NCBI GenBank assembly: GCA_020248665.1
Contig: JADCHE010000046.1
Span: 1 to 38,165 of the forward strand
Reading direction: 5' to 3'
Length of the DNA stretch: 38,165 bases
From: Burkholderiales bacterium
Lineage (GTDB): Bacteria > Pseudomonadota > Gammaproteobacteria > Burkholderiales > Burkholderiaceae_E
Each line of letters opens with the position of its first letter. The stretch's first letter is position 1. Under the pieces are notes generated by a model. That model had not been told where the DNA came from. It worked only from the letters and a program-made list of their open reading frames with translations, and searched no databases. The translations under genes were made by a program, and so were the position numbers. Positions 24,364-33,080 of this stretch are shown here, piece after piece.

Positions 24364-25959
24364 CTACGACCCTCCCGTCCAGCCTTCGCCGGGCGCGGCG
24401 CCCTTCGGGTCCTGCAGCGCCCACTCGTAGAGTTCGCGGTAGCGGCCGAACATCATGTCCTGCGTGTAGAGCGACTCGACGCGCCGGATGCCTGCGGCCT
24501 GCGCGGCGCGCCACGCGGCCGGGTCCTCGAGCAGGCGCAGCGCCGCGCCGGCGAGCGCCTCGGGGTCGGCGATGCGTACCACGTCGCCGGCCGAGCCGAT
24601 CGCCGCGTCGTCGCCCGGCAGGCCGTGGATCAGCTGCCGGCACGAGCCGACGTCGGTCGCGACCGCGGGCACGCCGGCCGCGAAGCCCTCCAGCAGCACC
24701 AGCGGCAGCGCCTCGCTGATCGAGCTCAGCACGACGAGGCCGACCTTCGGCAGGATGTCGTCGATCTTCTGGAAGCCGAGGAACTTGACCGTGTCCTGCA
24801 GCCCGAGGCTCGCGGCGATCGCGTGGCACTCCTCGGCGTACGCCGGGTCCTCGTCCTCGGGACCCGCGATCCATCCCTGCGCGCCGGGCAGCCGGTCGGC
24901 GACGGTGCGCATCGTGCGGATGAAGGTCTTGACGTCCTTGATCGGCACGACGCGGCCGATCAGGCACAGCACCGGCGGCGGGTCGTCGCCGCGCCGCTCG
25001 CGCAGTGCCGCGAGCCGCGGCAGGTTGATGCCGTTGGCGACGTTGGTGGTGCGTTCGGGCGGTGCGCCGTCGGCGATCTGGCGCAGCCGGTTGGTCTCGT
25101 AGAGCGCGACGATCCGGTCCGACGCGTCGTAGCACATGCGCCCGAGCGTCTCGAAGAAGCGCACCCAGGTGTCGCGAAAGTAGGCGACCTGCGACGGGTC
25201 CTTGTCGAAGACGCCGCGGTTGTCCGCGATCCAGGTGCTCTGGAACAGGTCGATCTTGCGTTCCTTGGTGTAGATGCCGTGCTCGGACAGCAGCAGGCGT
25301 CGCCCGGTGCGCTGGCGCAGCATCGCGCCGAGCAGGCCCGCGTAGCCGGTGGAGATGCTGTGGTAGCACTTCGCCGGGATCAGCGAGCGCGCGATCCGCG
25401 CCAGCATCCAGATCGGCGCGTGCATGATCCGCACGGTCCAGAAGTAGTCGACGAACGAGGGATCGGTGCAGAAGCGCCGGTACTGGTCGGTGACGAACTC
25501 CCAGGAGCGCTCGCTGTAGAGGAACGCGCGCTCGGACAGCGGCCCGCCGTCGGCGAGCATCGGCACGATGCCGCGCAGCAGTTCGCCGGCGCTGGCCGGG
25601 GCAATCGCGCCCTGCGCGTCCGGGCCGCCGCGTGCCGCGCGCAGCGTCTCGTGCAGCGTCGCGTTCAGCTCGAACGCCTTCGCGTCGCCGCGATGGCTCG
25701 CCGCGGCCGGCGGCTCGCGCACGTCCTGCACGTGGTGCACCTCCAGGTGCACGAGGTTGTCGGGCAGCGTGTAGCGCACGTCGCCGTAGTCTTCCGGCCG
25801 GCTGCCGAGGAACACCGCACCGAAGCGGTACTCGGGGAAGCCACGGACGATCTGGTTGACCCAGCTCGACACGCCGCCGGACACGTACGGGAACGTGCCC
25901 TCGAGCAGCAGCATCACGTCGACCGACTCGGAACGGGGCAGGGCGCTCGTCGTCGTCAT
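24364..25959 (-). CDS. pelF: Pel polysaccharide glycosyltransferase PelF (GT4)
   Basis: A 531-residue cytosolic retaining GT-B glycosyltransferase that polymerises the Pel chain from UDP-sugar. The N-terminus has the PelF-typical MLLLEGTFPYVSGGVSSWVN (about residues 15-34) and LLLSEHGIYTKERKIDL. The C-terminal GT4 domain has VCLIGRVVPIKDVKTFIRT (phosphate-binding region) and the EX7E catalytic motif in ISEALPLVLLEGF. The ATG at 25959 overlaps the pelE stop in TGATG. The start was set here rather than at the much longer open frame upstream, because everything before MTTTSALP is shadow of pelE. Confidence 0.96.
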   Translation of the reverse strand: MTTTSALPRSESVDVMLLLEGTFPYVSGGVSSWVNQIVRGFPEYRFGAVFLGSRPEDYGDVRYTLPDNLVHLEVHHVQDVREPPAAASHRGDAKAFELNATLHETLRAARGGPDAQGAIAPASAGELLRGIVPMLADGGPLSERAFLYSERSWEFVTDQYRRFCTDPSFVDYFWTVRIMHAPIWMLARIARSLIPAKCYHSISTGYAGLLGAMLRQRTGRRLLLSEHGIYTKERKIDLFQSTWIADNRGVFDKDPSQVAYFRDTWVRFFETLGRMCYDASDRIVALYETNRLRQIADGAPPERTTNVANGINLPRLAALRERRGDDPPPVLCLIGRVVPIKDVKTFIRTMRTVADRLPGAQGWIAGPEDEDPAYAEECHAIAASLGLQDTVKFLGFQKIDDILPKVGLVVLSSISEALPLVLLEGFAAGVPAVATDVGSCRQLIHGLPGDDAAIGSAGDVVRIADPEALAGAALRLLEDPAAWRAAQAAGIRRVESLYTQDMMFGRYRELYEWALQDPKGAAPGEGWTGGS

Positions 25960-27056
25960 CAGAACTTCCAGTACGCGTAGGCGGCGGCGACGCGCAGTGC
26001 GTCGGGCGGGGTCGCGAGCGAGGCGAACAGCGTGCGGACCTCGTCGAAGCGCCGCTCGCGGAACGCGTACTCGGCGAGCCAGGGCACGAGCCGCTCGCGC
26101 GGGAAGCCGAGGCCAGCCGCGCGCTCGAGCGCCGCGCGCCCGGCGGCCGGCTCGTCGGCCTCGAGGCCGAGGCGGCCCACGAGGTACCAGAGGCCTGCGT
26201 CGTCGTCGCGCAGCGCGAGGGCGTCGTGCGCGTGGCGCCAGGCCTCGCGCGCGGTGAAGCGCAGCAGGTCGCCCTGCACGAGCTTCTGGTAGACCAGCTC
26301 CCACTGCAGTTCGGCGAGCCGCTTGTGTGCGCCGTGCAGGCGGTCCGGGCGACCCGTGGGGTCGGCGCCGTCGGCCTGCGCCTCGGCGAGCGCCGCCTGC
26401 TCGGCGAGGATGCGCTGGCTGACCGACTTCTCCTTCTTGTCGAGCATGCCGTAGGCGAGCAGCCGGATGTCCTCGAACGGGTCGGTGAGCAGCTGGCGCA
26501 GGATGTCCGAGGTGATGCGCCCGGGCGCGTCCTGGATCGACAGCAGCGCCGACAGGCGCGCCGACGGTGGCGCCTCGCCGCTGGTCAGCTGAGCGCGCAT
26601 CTGGCCGGCCCGCACGCCGGTCGGGTCGCGCTCGCGGGTCGAGGTGTACTCGGGCGCGTCGACCAGTCCGATCGGTGCGTCGTCGACCGCGCGAGCGAAG
26701 CGCTGGCCGATCGCGACCGCGCCGCGGACCCAGGCGGCGAGCGTCGGCACGAACAGGTTCAGCGTGACCAGGGCGGCGATCGCGGGGCCGCGCGGCGCGC
26801 GCAGCGACGCGGGCAGCGTGCGCCACAGCAGCACCGACAGCACGAGGCTCGCGACGACATGGGCGGTCCCGTCGATCGCGAGCGCGCGCGCGTCGTCGGC
26901 GACGAGCGCCGCGTGGCCGACGGCGACGACGTCGACCGCGGTCGCGACCGCGATGCCGGCGGCGAGCGCGAGCGACGCGCCCCGGCCCGCGGGGGCGGGC
27001 GCGGGCGTCGGGATCGGGGCGGCGAGCGCGGACACGGCGGGCCGGTCGCGGGTCAC
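25959..27056 (-). CDS. pelE: Pel polysaccharide inner-membrane TPR protein PelE
   Basis: A 365-residue protein. Two N-terminal hydrophobic segments lie at about residues 24-55 and 60-110 (ALAAGIAVATAVDVVAVG and LVLSVLLW, then IAALVTLNLFVPTLAAWV). A cytosolic helical domain then carries TPR-like repeats to the C-terminus, with the conserved segment LLTDPFEDIRLLAYGMLDKKEK. PelE is thought to bridge PelD and PelF/PelG at the inner membrane. The GTG start at 27056 overlaps the pelD stop as GTGA; a possible ATG upstream at 27191 would add 45 Arg-rich residues and was rejected. Confidence 0.93.
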   Translation of the reverse strand: MTRDRPAVSALAAPIPTPAPAPAGRGASLALAAGIAVATAVDVVAVGHAALVADDARALAIDGTAHVVASLVLSVLLWRTLPASLRAPRGPAIAALVTLNLFVPTLAAWVRGAVAIGQRFARAVDDAPIGLVDAPEYTSTRERDPTGVRAGQMRAQLTSGEAPPSARLSALLSIQDAPGRITSDILRQLLTDPFEDIRLLAYGMLDKKEKSVSQRILAEQAALAEAQADGADPTGRPDRLHGAHKRLAELQWELVYQKLVQGDLLRFTAREAWRHAHDALALRDDDAGLWYLVGRLGLEADEPAAGRAALERAAGLGFPRERLVPWLAEYAFRERRFDEVRTLFASLATPPDALRVAAAYAYWKF

Positions 27057-28528
27057 GCGTCGGCCGAGGCCGAGGCGGCGGAGGGCGATCCGGCGGACGC
27101 AGCCGGCGGGGCCGGGGGGGGCGACCCGGTCGCACCGAGGCGCGCGGGCACGGGCACGCGGCAGCGCTCGAGCAGGTCGTCGAGCGTCCACTCGGGCTCG
27201 GCCTCCCCGAGTCGCGCCACCTGGACGCCGACGCGCGCGCGCTGGAAGTCGGTGTCGAACTGCGCCCGCAGCCCGCCCTCGATCCGCGCGAGGAAGCCCT
27301 CGATCGCCGCGGGCCCGGCGAGCGCGAGCAGGTGCACCATCACGTGGTGCTCGCGCGTCTCGATCTCCCAGACCATGTCGAGGCTGCGCGGCATCCGGCG
27401 GACCTGGCCGGCGAGGTTGGTGCTCTCCGGGCTGCGGTCGAACACCAGTGCGACCAGCGCCGAGTCGATGTCCGAGTTGCGGCGAAGCGCCCCGAGGCGC
27501 ACCACCTCGAGCGCGAAGTCCGCCGGGCAGTCGGGCCGCAGCGCGTGCACGCGGCGCACGAGCGTTCGGGCCCGCAGCCCGTCGGCCCAGTAGCCGAGCA
27601 GCACCGTCAGCAGCTGCAGGTTCTCCAGGTTCAGCGCGAAGAACGGCATCCGCTCGACCGCGAGCAGCGCGACGCGCTCGCCGTCGCTCGCGTCGACCGG
27701 TGCGCAGACGAGGTAGCGGCTGTCGAGCGCGGCGGCCTGGTCGGCCTGCACGTGCGCGAGACGGTGGGTCCTCAGCGCCGCACGCACCAGCGGATCGTCG
27801 GCATCGAGCGGTGCGCCCTCGCCGAGACGCGCCGGCGCATCGGGCAGCGGGCGGCCCGCGCGCACCGGGTGCAGCGATGCGGCCTCGAGCTCGCAGCTCT
27901 GCGACAGCATCTGCATCAGGAAGCGGCCGCCGGGCAGCTCGCCGGGCTCGCGCTGGGTCGCGGTGCGGAGCTCGCCGAGCAGGTCGCGCAGCGTCACCGG
28001 CCGCACCAGCAGCTCGTTCTCGATGCGCTGGTGCGACAGCTGCAGCAGGAAGTGCGAGCGGGTCAGCGCCTGCAGCCGCTCAGACAGGAAGTGATTGGCC
28101 TCGCGGACCTTGCGCAGCCGCTCGTGCCAGACGTCGGCGAACTGCCCGCAGGCGACGACGAGCACCAGCCCGCCGAGGAAGTAGTGCTGCGGGAAGACCG
28201 AACGCAGCGACGGCCAGGTCGCCCCGACCGCGAACCAGGTGCCCGCGATCAGCCCGCCCGCGAAGAGCCCGATCACCGTGCCGAATCGCAGCGAGAGCAG
28301 CGCGGGCATCAGCCACAGCCACGGGAAGCCGGCGTGCACGCCGAACGGATCCTCGGGCGCGAGCCACGCCGACAGGCCGATCGCCGCCGTCGTGAGCACG
28401 GCCGACTCGACGAGGTGCAGCCTGAAGGCCGCGTCGTCGCGCGGACGGCCCGAGCGCAGCAGGCGGCCGACGCGGGCCGCGAGCCGCCCGCCGACCCGAC
28501 CTCCGCCGGTACCCTCGGCCCTCGTCAC
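27053..28528 (-). CDS. pelD: c-di-GMP receptor PelD of the Pel synthase complex
   Basis: A 491-residue inner-membrane regulator. N-terminal transmembrane helices (about residues 40-130) are followed by a helical stalk, a GAF domain (about 170-320) and a degenerate GGDEF-like domain (about 330-460) without a GGDEF sequence. An inhibitory-site-like RxxD motif, RNSD at residues 350-353, is the expected c-di-GMP contact: in Pseudomonas aeruginosa an equivalent RxxD binds the dinucleotide and switches Pel synthesis on. A C-terminal Pro/Ala/Ser tail of about 30 residues is extra. The GTG start at 28528 overlaps the pelC stop as GTGA. Confidence 0.94.
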   Translation of the reverse strand: MTRAEGTGGGRVGGRLAARVGRLLRSGRPRDDAAFRLHLVESAVLTTAAIGLSAWLAPEDPFGVHAGFPWLWLMPALLSLRFGTVIGLFAGGLIAGTWFAVGATWPSLRSVFPQHYFLGGLVLVVACGQFADVWHERLRKVREANHFLSERLQALTRSHFLLQLSHQRIENELLVRPVTLRDLLGELRTATQREPGELPGGRFLMQMLSQSCELEAASLHPVRAGRPLPDAPARLGEGAPLDADDPLVRAALRTHRLAHVQADQAAALDSRYLVCAPVDASDGERVALLAVERMPFFALNLENLQLLTVLLGYWADGLRARTLVRRVHALRPDCPADFALEVVRLGALRRNSDIDSALVALVFDRSPESTNLAGQVRRMPRSLDMVWEIETREHHVMVHLLALAGPAAIEGFLARIEGGLRAQFDTDFQRARVGVQVARLGEAEPEWTLDDLLERCRVPVPARLGATGSPPPAPPAASAGSPSAASASADA

Positions 28529-29082
28529 CGCGCGGCCACGACCAGGGGCGTCGACAGGTGCGTCAGCAGCTGGTGGGCGACCGCGGAGAGGGCCTCGCGA
28601 CTCCAGCCGGTGCGTCCGCCGGCGGCCGACCACAGCACGCGGCCGGTGGGTACGTCGAGCACCTGCAGCGTGAAGCCGACCGCGGGCTCGCCGTCGACGC
28701 CGACCTTGTAGCGCCACTCGTCGACCGTGCCCGTGACCGCGTAGCGCGCGTTCTGCGCACGCGCCCAGTCGAGCGCCTGGTCGACGCCCTTGCGCTCGCT
28801 CGGCTCGAACAGCGCGTCGCCGCCGATCGAGCTCGGATAGCGGCGCAGCGTCCCGATCCCGCCGCCGCGAAGCAGGCTCTCGAGGATCGCCTCGGCCCGC
28901 AGTCCCGCCTGCGGCGTCTCGGTGTGGTTCACCATCGGCAACAAGGCCCACGACGCGTTGCGCTCGAGCGGCGGCGCCGGCGGGACGGACACGGTGGCAC
29001 ATGCGGCGAGCGCGAGCGGCACCATGACCAGGGCCCGGCGCATCGCGTTCGGCGCGGAGGAGCGGAAGGAGGAGGGCTTCAT
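28525..29082 (-). CDS. pelC: Outer-membrane lipoprotein PelC
   Basis: A 185-residue lipoprotein precursor. The signal peptide ends in a lipobox LALAAC with Cys28 as the lipidated residue. The mature part has the alpha/beta fold region of PelC (WALLPMVNHTETPQAG, YAVTGTVDEWRYKVG, FTLQVLDVPTGRVLWSAAGG). In Pseudomonas, PelC forms a ring at the periplasmic face of the outer membrane and guides the cationic polymer to PelB. The ATG at 29082 overlaps the pelB stop as ATGA; an internal ATG (29043) would give a shorter signal peptide and is also possible. Confidence 0.93.
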   Translation of the reverse strand: MKPSSFRSSAPNAMRRALVMVPLALAACATVSVPPAPPLERNASWALLPMVNHTETPQAGLRAEAILESLLRGGGIGTLRRYPSSIGGDALFEPSERKGVDQALDWARAQNARYAVTGTVDEWRYKVGVDGEPAVGFTLQVLDVPTGRVLWSAAGGRTGWSREALSAVAHQLLTHLSTPLVVAAR

Positions 29083-32000
29083 CGGATTGGCAGATGATAG
29101 GCGATGCCGAACAGCCGCACGCCGTCGGGCAATCCGGGGGTGGGGCTGAGCAGGCCGACGAACGCGCTCAGTCGGTCGGCGCCGAGGAGCGAGGTGGTGA
29201 TGCCGGCGCGCAGCGCGTAGCCGGCGCCGGTCACCGAGTTCGCCCGCAGCAGCACTTCGCCGAACGGACGGATCGCGCGGCTGTAGGTCTGCGCGACCGA
29301 CTCGCCGAACGACACGCCGGCGGCGACCTCGCTCGATGCGGCGGGCACGACCGCGCGCGTCGGGTCTCCGGCCTCGGCGGGAACGCGCGGCGCGACCAGC
29401 GTGTCGGCGACGGTGCGCGCACGCCAGTCGGACACGGTGGCGATCGCCTTCAGCGTGAGGTCCGGGTACTCCATCCTCACGCGGTGCGAGGCTCCCAGCG
29501 TCCACACCGTGCCGGTGCCGAGCGTCGAGCCGTCCTGCGACATCAGCCACGTCGGCGCGACGCTGGCGACGATGCGGTCCCGGCCGGTGATCGGCTGGGT
29601 CCATCGCAGCTCGACGACGTCCTTCATGCCGGCCACGCGCAGCGGCGCCGATTCGGTCGCGACCTGGCGCAGACCCACGACGGCCGACGGGCCGCGGTCG
29701 GAGTCGGGCGCACCGCGCAGTGCGACGCGCGCGCCGACACGATCCTTCACGGACGAGTACGCCGAGAGTTCCGCATCGGCCTGCATCGACGTGCCCCGCC
29801 AGTGCGCGGTCGCGGCGACGCGCAGCGCGCTCGCGGGCACGTCGAGCAGTTGCGCGGGCTCGAGTGCACGCTGCGCATCGTGGTCGACGAGCGCCCCGAC
29901 CGACACGCCCGGTGCGACGCTCCTGCGCACCTGCAGCCGGGTCGTGCGCACGCCGAGCGTGCCGATCTGCCCGCCCGCGAGCTCCACGGCGGCGTAGGAG
30001 GCGTCGGGCAGCAAGGTGTCGACGACCCGCCGGTGCGCGTCGTCGATCGCGGGGCGCTCGTCGTGCAGGTTCCAGGCGAGCGTCTGCGCCTCCGCCAGAC
30101 GGCCGGTCTTGCGCATCGCCTCGATCTGCTCGGCGCGCGGCAGCCAGTCGGGCAGCGCGTCGACCAGGCTCGCGAGGGCCTCCCGGTCGCCGGTGTCGAG
30201 CGCGACCGCGAGGCGGGCCCATCCGGGGCGCGTGACCTGCGTCGCGTAGCGCGACAGCAGCCACGCCCGGGCGGCGTCGGACGACTCGCGGCTCAGCATC
30301 CACGACAGGATCAGCTCGCGGCCGCCTGAGACGACCGCGCGCGAGTCCAGCCGTTCGGACGCGTCCGAGACGATCCCGTCGCTCCAGCCGGCGGTCGACG
30401 CGAGCGACGCGACCTCGACTCCGCGGCGCGGCGCGGCGAGAGCGGCGTCGACGCGGCGCAGCAGCCCCGCAGCGTCGGCAGGTGGCGGATCGGCCTCGGC
30501 ACGGCGTGGCGCCTGGGCTTCGCGGCGCCCGGCGATCGTCGCGGCGGTGACGTCCTCTGCGAGCTGGCGCAGCGCGGCCCGGGCCGAGTCCGCCGGCGCG
30601 AAGCGCGCGGCGAGCGCGAGCGCCGCCTGGCGCTGCCGCGGGCTCGCGTCCCGCTGCGCCGGCGCGAGCGCACGCAGCTCGGTCCACGCGCGGCGGCGCA
30701 CCGTCCACGCGGCGTCGGGCATGCCGTTCTGCTCGAGGCAATCGGCGTAGGCGAGCTGCCAGAGATAGTCGTCGCCGCCGCGGCGCGCCTGCCGCACGAA
30801 CCAGCGCAGCGCGCGCTGCGGCTGGTCGAGCGCCATCCAGCCGGCCGCGTGCACCCCCCACAGCGCGGGCTCGCGCTCGGCGCGCGCATCGCCCCGCAGC
30901 AGCGCGGTGCGCAGCGTCGTCGCGTCGCGCTGCGCGAGCAGCATCCACATCAGCGCGGCGCGCAGCTGCGGATCTCCCGGTTCGAGCTCGAGCGCGCGCT
31001 GCAGTGCGCGGCGCGCGCCGGTGTCGTCGCCGATCGACTGCAGGTGGTTCGACAGCGCCTGCAGGTAGCCGACGTCGCGCTGCAGGACCGCCAGCTGGCC
31101 GGGCGCCATGTCGTGACCGATGCGCTCGAGTGCCGTGAAGTCGCCGAGCCGCATCCACAGCGAGAACGCGCGATCGCCGTGCAGCGGGTGACGGCCCGCA
31201 CGCCACGCGTGCTCGGCCACGACCGCGGCCGCGTGCAGCGAGCGGTGCTCGAGCAGTCCGCTCCAGTCCGTGAGCTCGTCGGGCCCGGCGCGCTCCAGGC
31301 GCACCAGCAGCCGATAGGCGAAGTCGGCGTCGTCCTCCCGCTGCAGCTGCTCGGCGAGCCGCGCGTACAGGTGCCACCAGGTGACCCGCTCGGTATCGCC
31401 GGGCGTGCGCGGCAGCTCGGGGGCCTCGGCCAGCGCCGCGACCCGGTCGCGCAGCCTGTGCAGCGACGCGAACCCACCGTGGACATCGCCCCGGTCGAGC
31501 AGCACGGTGGCGCGCCGCAGCGCGCGCGCCGGATCCGGCCCGGCCTCGGCGTCGGCACGGTCGAGCGCGCGCAGCACCGCGTCGAGGTCGCCGAGCGCCT
31601 CGTTCAGCGCCATCTGGCGCTCCAGCAGCGTGCGGCTGCGCGCGACCCCGCGCGCCTCGATGCGCTGCTCGAGCCAGGCGATCGCCTCGCGCGGCTGGCC
31701 CTCGTCCTCGATCAGCTTCGCGATCCGCAGGTCGAGCGCTTCGTCGCCGCCGCGCGCTGCGCGCATGCGCAGCGCCTCGAGCATCACCGCGCTGTCGCGC
31801 ACGCCGGCGGCGAGTTGCTCCACGCGATCCCACTCGACCTTCCCGCCGCCTCGGCGCGCGAGCCACAGCCACTGTTCGAGCGCGTCGACCGGGCGGTTCG
31901 ACCAGTCCGCCGCCTGCGCCAGCCGGCGCCGCCAGGTCGCGTCGTCCGGCGCGTGGCGCACGGCGGCCGCGGCCACCTCGTAGGCGTCGGCCACGTTGCG

Positions 32001-33080
32001 GTTCGCGAGGAACACCTCGTAGGCGAGCGCGTAGGTCGCGTCGTCGAAGGGCCGGTGCGGTTTCGGCGCCCGCACCGGTTCGGCGGCCGCGTTGGACACG
32101 GTCCGCAGCGCCGGCACGTCGTCGCCGGCCTGCAGCCTCTCGAGCTCGCGCAGCAGCGCGAACTTCAGCATCTCGCGCGCGTAGCGGTCCGCGAGGTCGG
32201 GACGGCCCGCGGCCATCGCGAGCTTCACCATGAACTTCATCAGCCCGGCGTCGGGCTGCAGCCGGCCGATCCGCGCATCGGCGTCGGCGCACGCCTGCGC
32301 GGTACGGTCGGCGGCCTGCAGCAGACGGACGGCGGCGAACAGATGCGTGCGCCGGACCTCGTCGCCGGTCGCCGCATCGAACGCGGCCCAGCGCAGCCGC
32401 GCCGCCTCGAGCGGGTCGCCGAGCCGCTCCGCATCGGCCGAGAGCCGGACGTACCAGGCGTCAGGCGCGGTGCCGGGGGGGGGCGCGAGACGCGACCGCG
32501 CCTCGAACAGCCGGCGCACCAGGGCCGCGTCGCCCGAGGCCAGCGCCCGCTGCCAGAGCGGCTCCAGCATGCCGGCGTCGGTCGCGCGCTCGGCCTCCAT
32601 CGTGGCGACAAGCGCGAGCTGGGCGGCCACCCCGGCGGCCGCGGCGGTGCGTTCGGGCGTGCCGGGCGTCGCCGACGCGAGCCGGCGCTCGAGCACCTCC
32701 ATCTTCAGCCACTGGGCGTCGCGGCGCATGTCCGGCGAGCGGGCGACGCTCGGTTCGGCGAGCGCGGCGATGGCCGCGTCCCAGTCCCCGAGGCCGAGGT
32801 GCTTGCGGGCCAGCGCGAGCTGCAGCGGCAGGTCCTCGGGCTCGGCCGCGAGCCAGGCGCGCAGGTAGGCGACCGTCAGCAGGTCGCTGCGCGAGGACTG
32901 CGACAGGCGCTCGACCAACGACGCGCCGGGCAGGGCGAGCCACAGCGCGAGCGCCATCGAGACACAGAACGCGGCGACCGACGGGCCGGTGAACAGCCGG
33001 AGCCGCTCATCGTCGGCAGCCGACCGATACCACGACCCCTGCGGAGCGGGCGTCCCGGGGGAGGGTGTAGCGGAAGACAT
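29079..33080 (-). CDS. pelB: Pel outer-membrane export protein PelB (TPR scaffold plus beta-barrel)
   Basis: A 1333-residue protein. One N-terminal hydrophobic helix (about residues 33-52, VAAFCVSMALALWLALPG) is followed by a very long periplasmic series of TPR-like helical repeats (about 70-1000). The C-terminal 300 residues show alternating beta-strand patterns ending in aromatic-rich LFGIAYHLPIR, consistent with a 16-strand porin-type barrel. PelB exports Pel across the outer membrane and its TPRs bind PelA. It is longer than the roughly 1190 residues of the Pseudomonas protein, with the extra length in the TPR part. The ATG at 33080 overlaps pelA by 74 nt; no credible start lies after the pelA stop and before the membrane helix. 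Confidence 0.92.
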   Translation of the reverse strand: MSSATPSPGTPAPQGSWYRSAADDERLRLFTGPSVAAFCVSMALALWLALPGASLVERLSQSSRSDLLTVAYLRAWLAAEPEDLPLQLALARKHLGLGDWDAAIAALAEPSVARSPDMRRDAQWLKMEVLERRLASATPGTPERTAAAAGVAAQLALVATMEAERATDAGMLEPLWQRALASGDAALVRRLFEARSRLAPPPGTAPDAWYVRLSADAERLGDPLEAARLRWAAFDAATGDEVRRTHLFAAVRLLQAADRTAQACADADARIGRLQPDAGLMKFMVKLAMAAGRPDLADRYAREMLKFALLRELERLQAGDDVPALRTVSNAAAEPVRAPKPHRPFDDATYALAYEVFLANRNVADAYEVAAAAVRHAPDDATWRRRLAQAADWSNRPVDALEQWLWLARRGGGKVEWDRVEQLAAGVRDSAVMLEALRMRAARGGDEALDLRIAKLIEDEGQPREAIAWLEQRIEARGVARSRTLLERQMALNEALGDLDAVLRALDRADAEAGPDPARALRRATVLLDRGDVHGGFASLHRLRDRVAALAEAPELPRTPGDTERVTWWHLYARLAEQLQREDDADFAYRLLVRLERAGPDELTDWSGLLEHRSLHAAAVVAEHAWRAGRHPLHGDRAFSLWMRLGDFTALERIGHDMAPGQLAVLQRDVGYLQALSNHLQSIGDDTGARRALQRALELEPGDPQLRAALMWMLLAQRDATTLRTALLRGDARAEREPALWGVHAAGWMALDQPQRALRWFVRQARRGGDDYLWQLAYADCLEQNGMPDAAWTVRRRAWTELRALAPAQRDASPRQRQAALALAARFAPADSARAALRQLAEDVTAATIAGRREAQAPRRAEADPPPADAAGLLRRVDAALAAPRRGVEVASLASTAGWSDGIVSDASERLDSRAVVSGGRELILSWMLSRESSDAARAWLLSRYATQVTRPGWARLAVALDTGDREALASLVDALPDWLPRAEQIEAMRKTGRLAEAQTLAWNLHDERPAIDDAHRRVVDTLLPDASYAAVELAGGQIGTLGVRTTRLQVRRSVAPGVSVGALVDHDAQRALEPAQLLDVPASALRVAATAHWRGTSMQADAELSAYSSVKDRVGARVALRGAPDSDRGPSAVVGLRQVATESAPLRVAGMKDVVELRWTQPITGRDRIVASVAPTWLMSQDGSTLGTGTVWTLGASHRVRMEYPDLTLKAIATVSDWRARTVADTLVAPRVPAEAGDPTRAVVPAASSEVAAGVSFGESVAQTYSRAIRPFGEVLLRANSVTGAGYALRAGITTSLLGADRLSAFVGLLSPTPGLPDGVRLFGIAYHLPIR

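Noticed and set aside
28525-32292. A 1255-codon minus-strand frame ending in PelC
   Set aside because: Only its last 185 codons, after the pelB stop, are a real gene (pelC). The rest is out-of-phase shadow of pelB.
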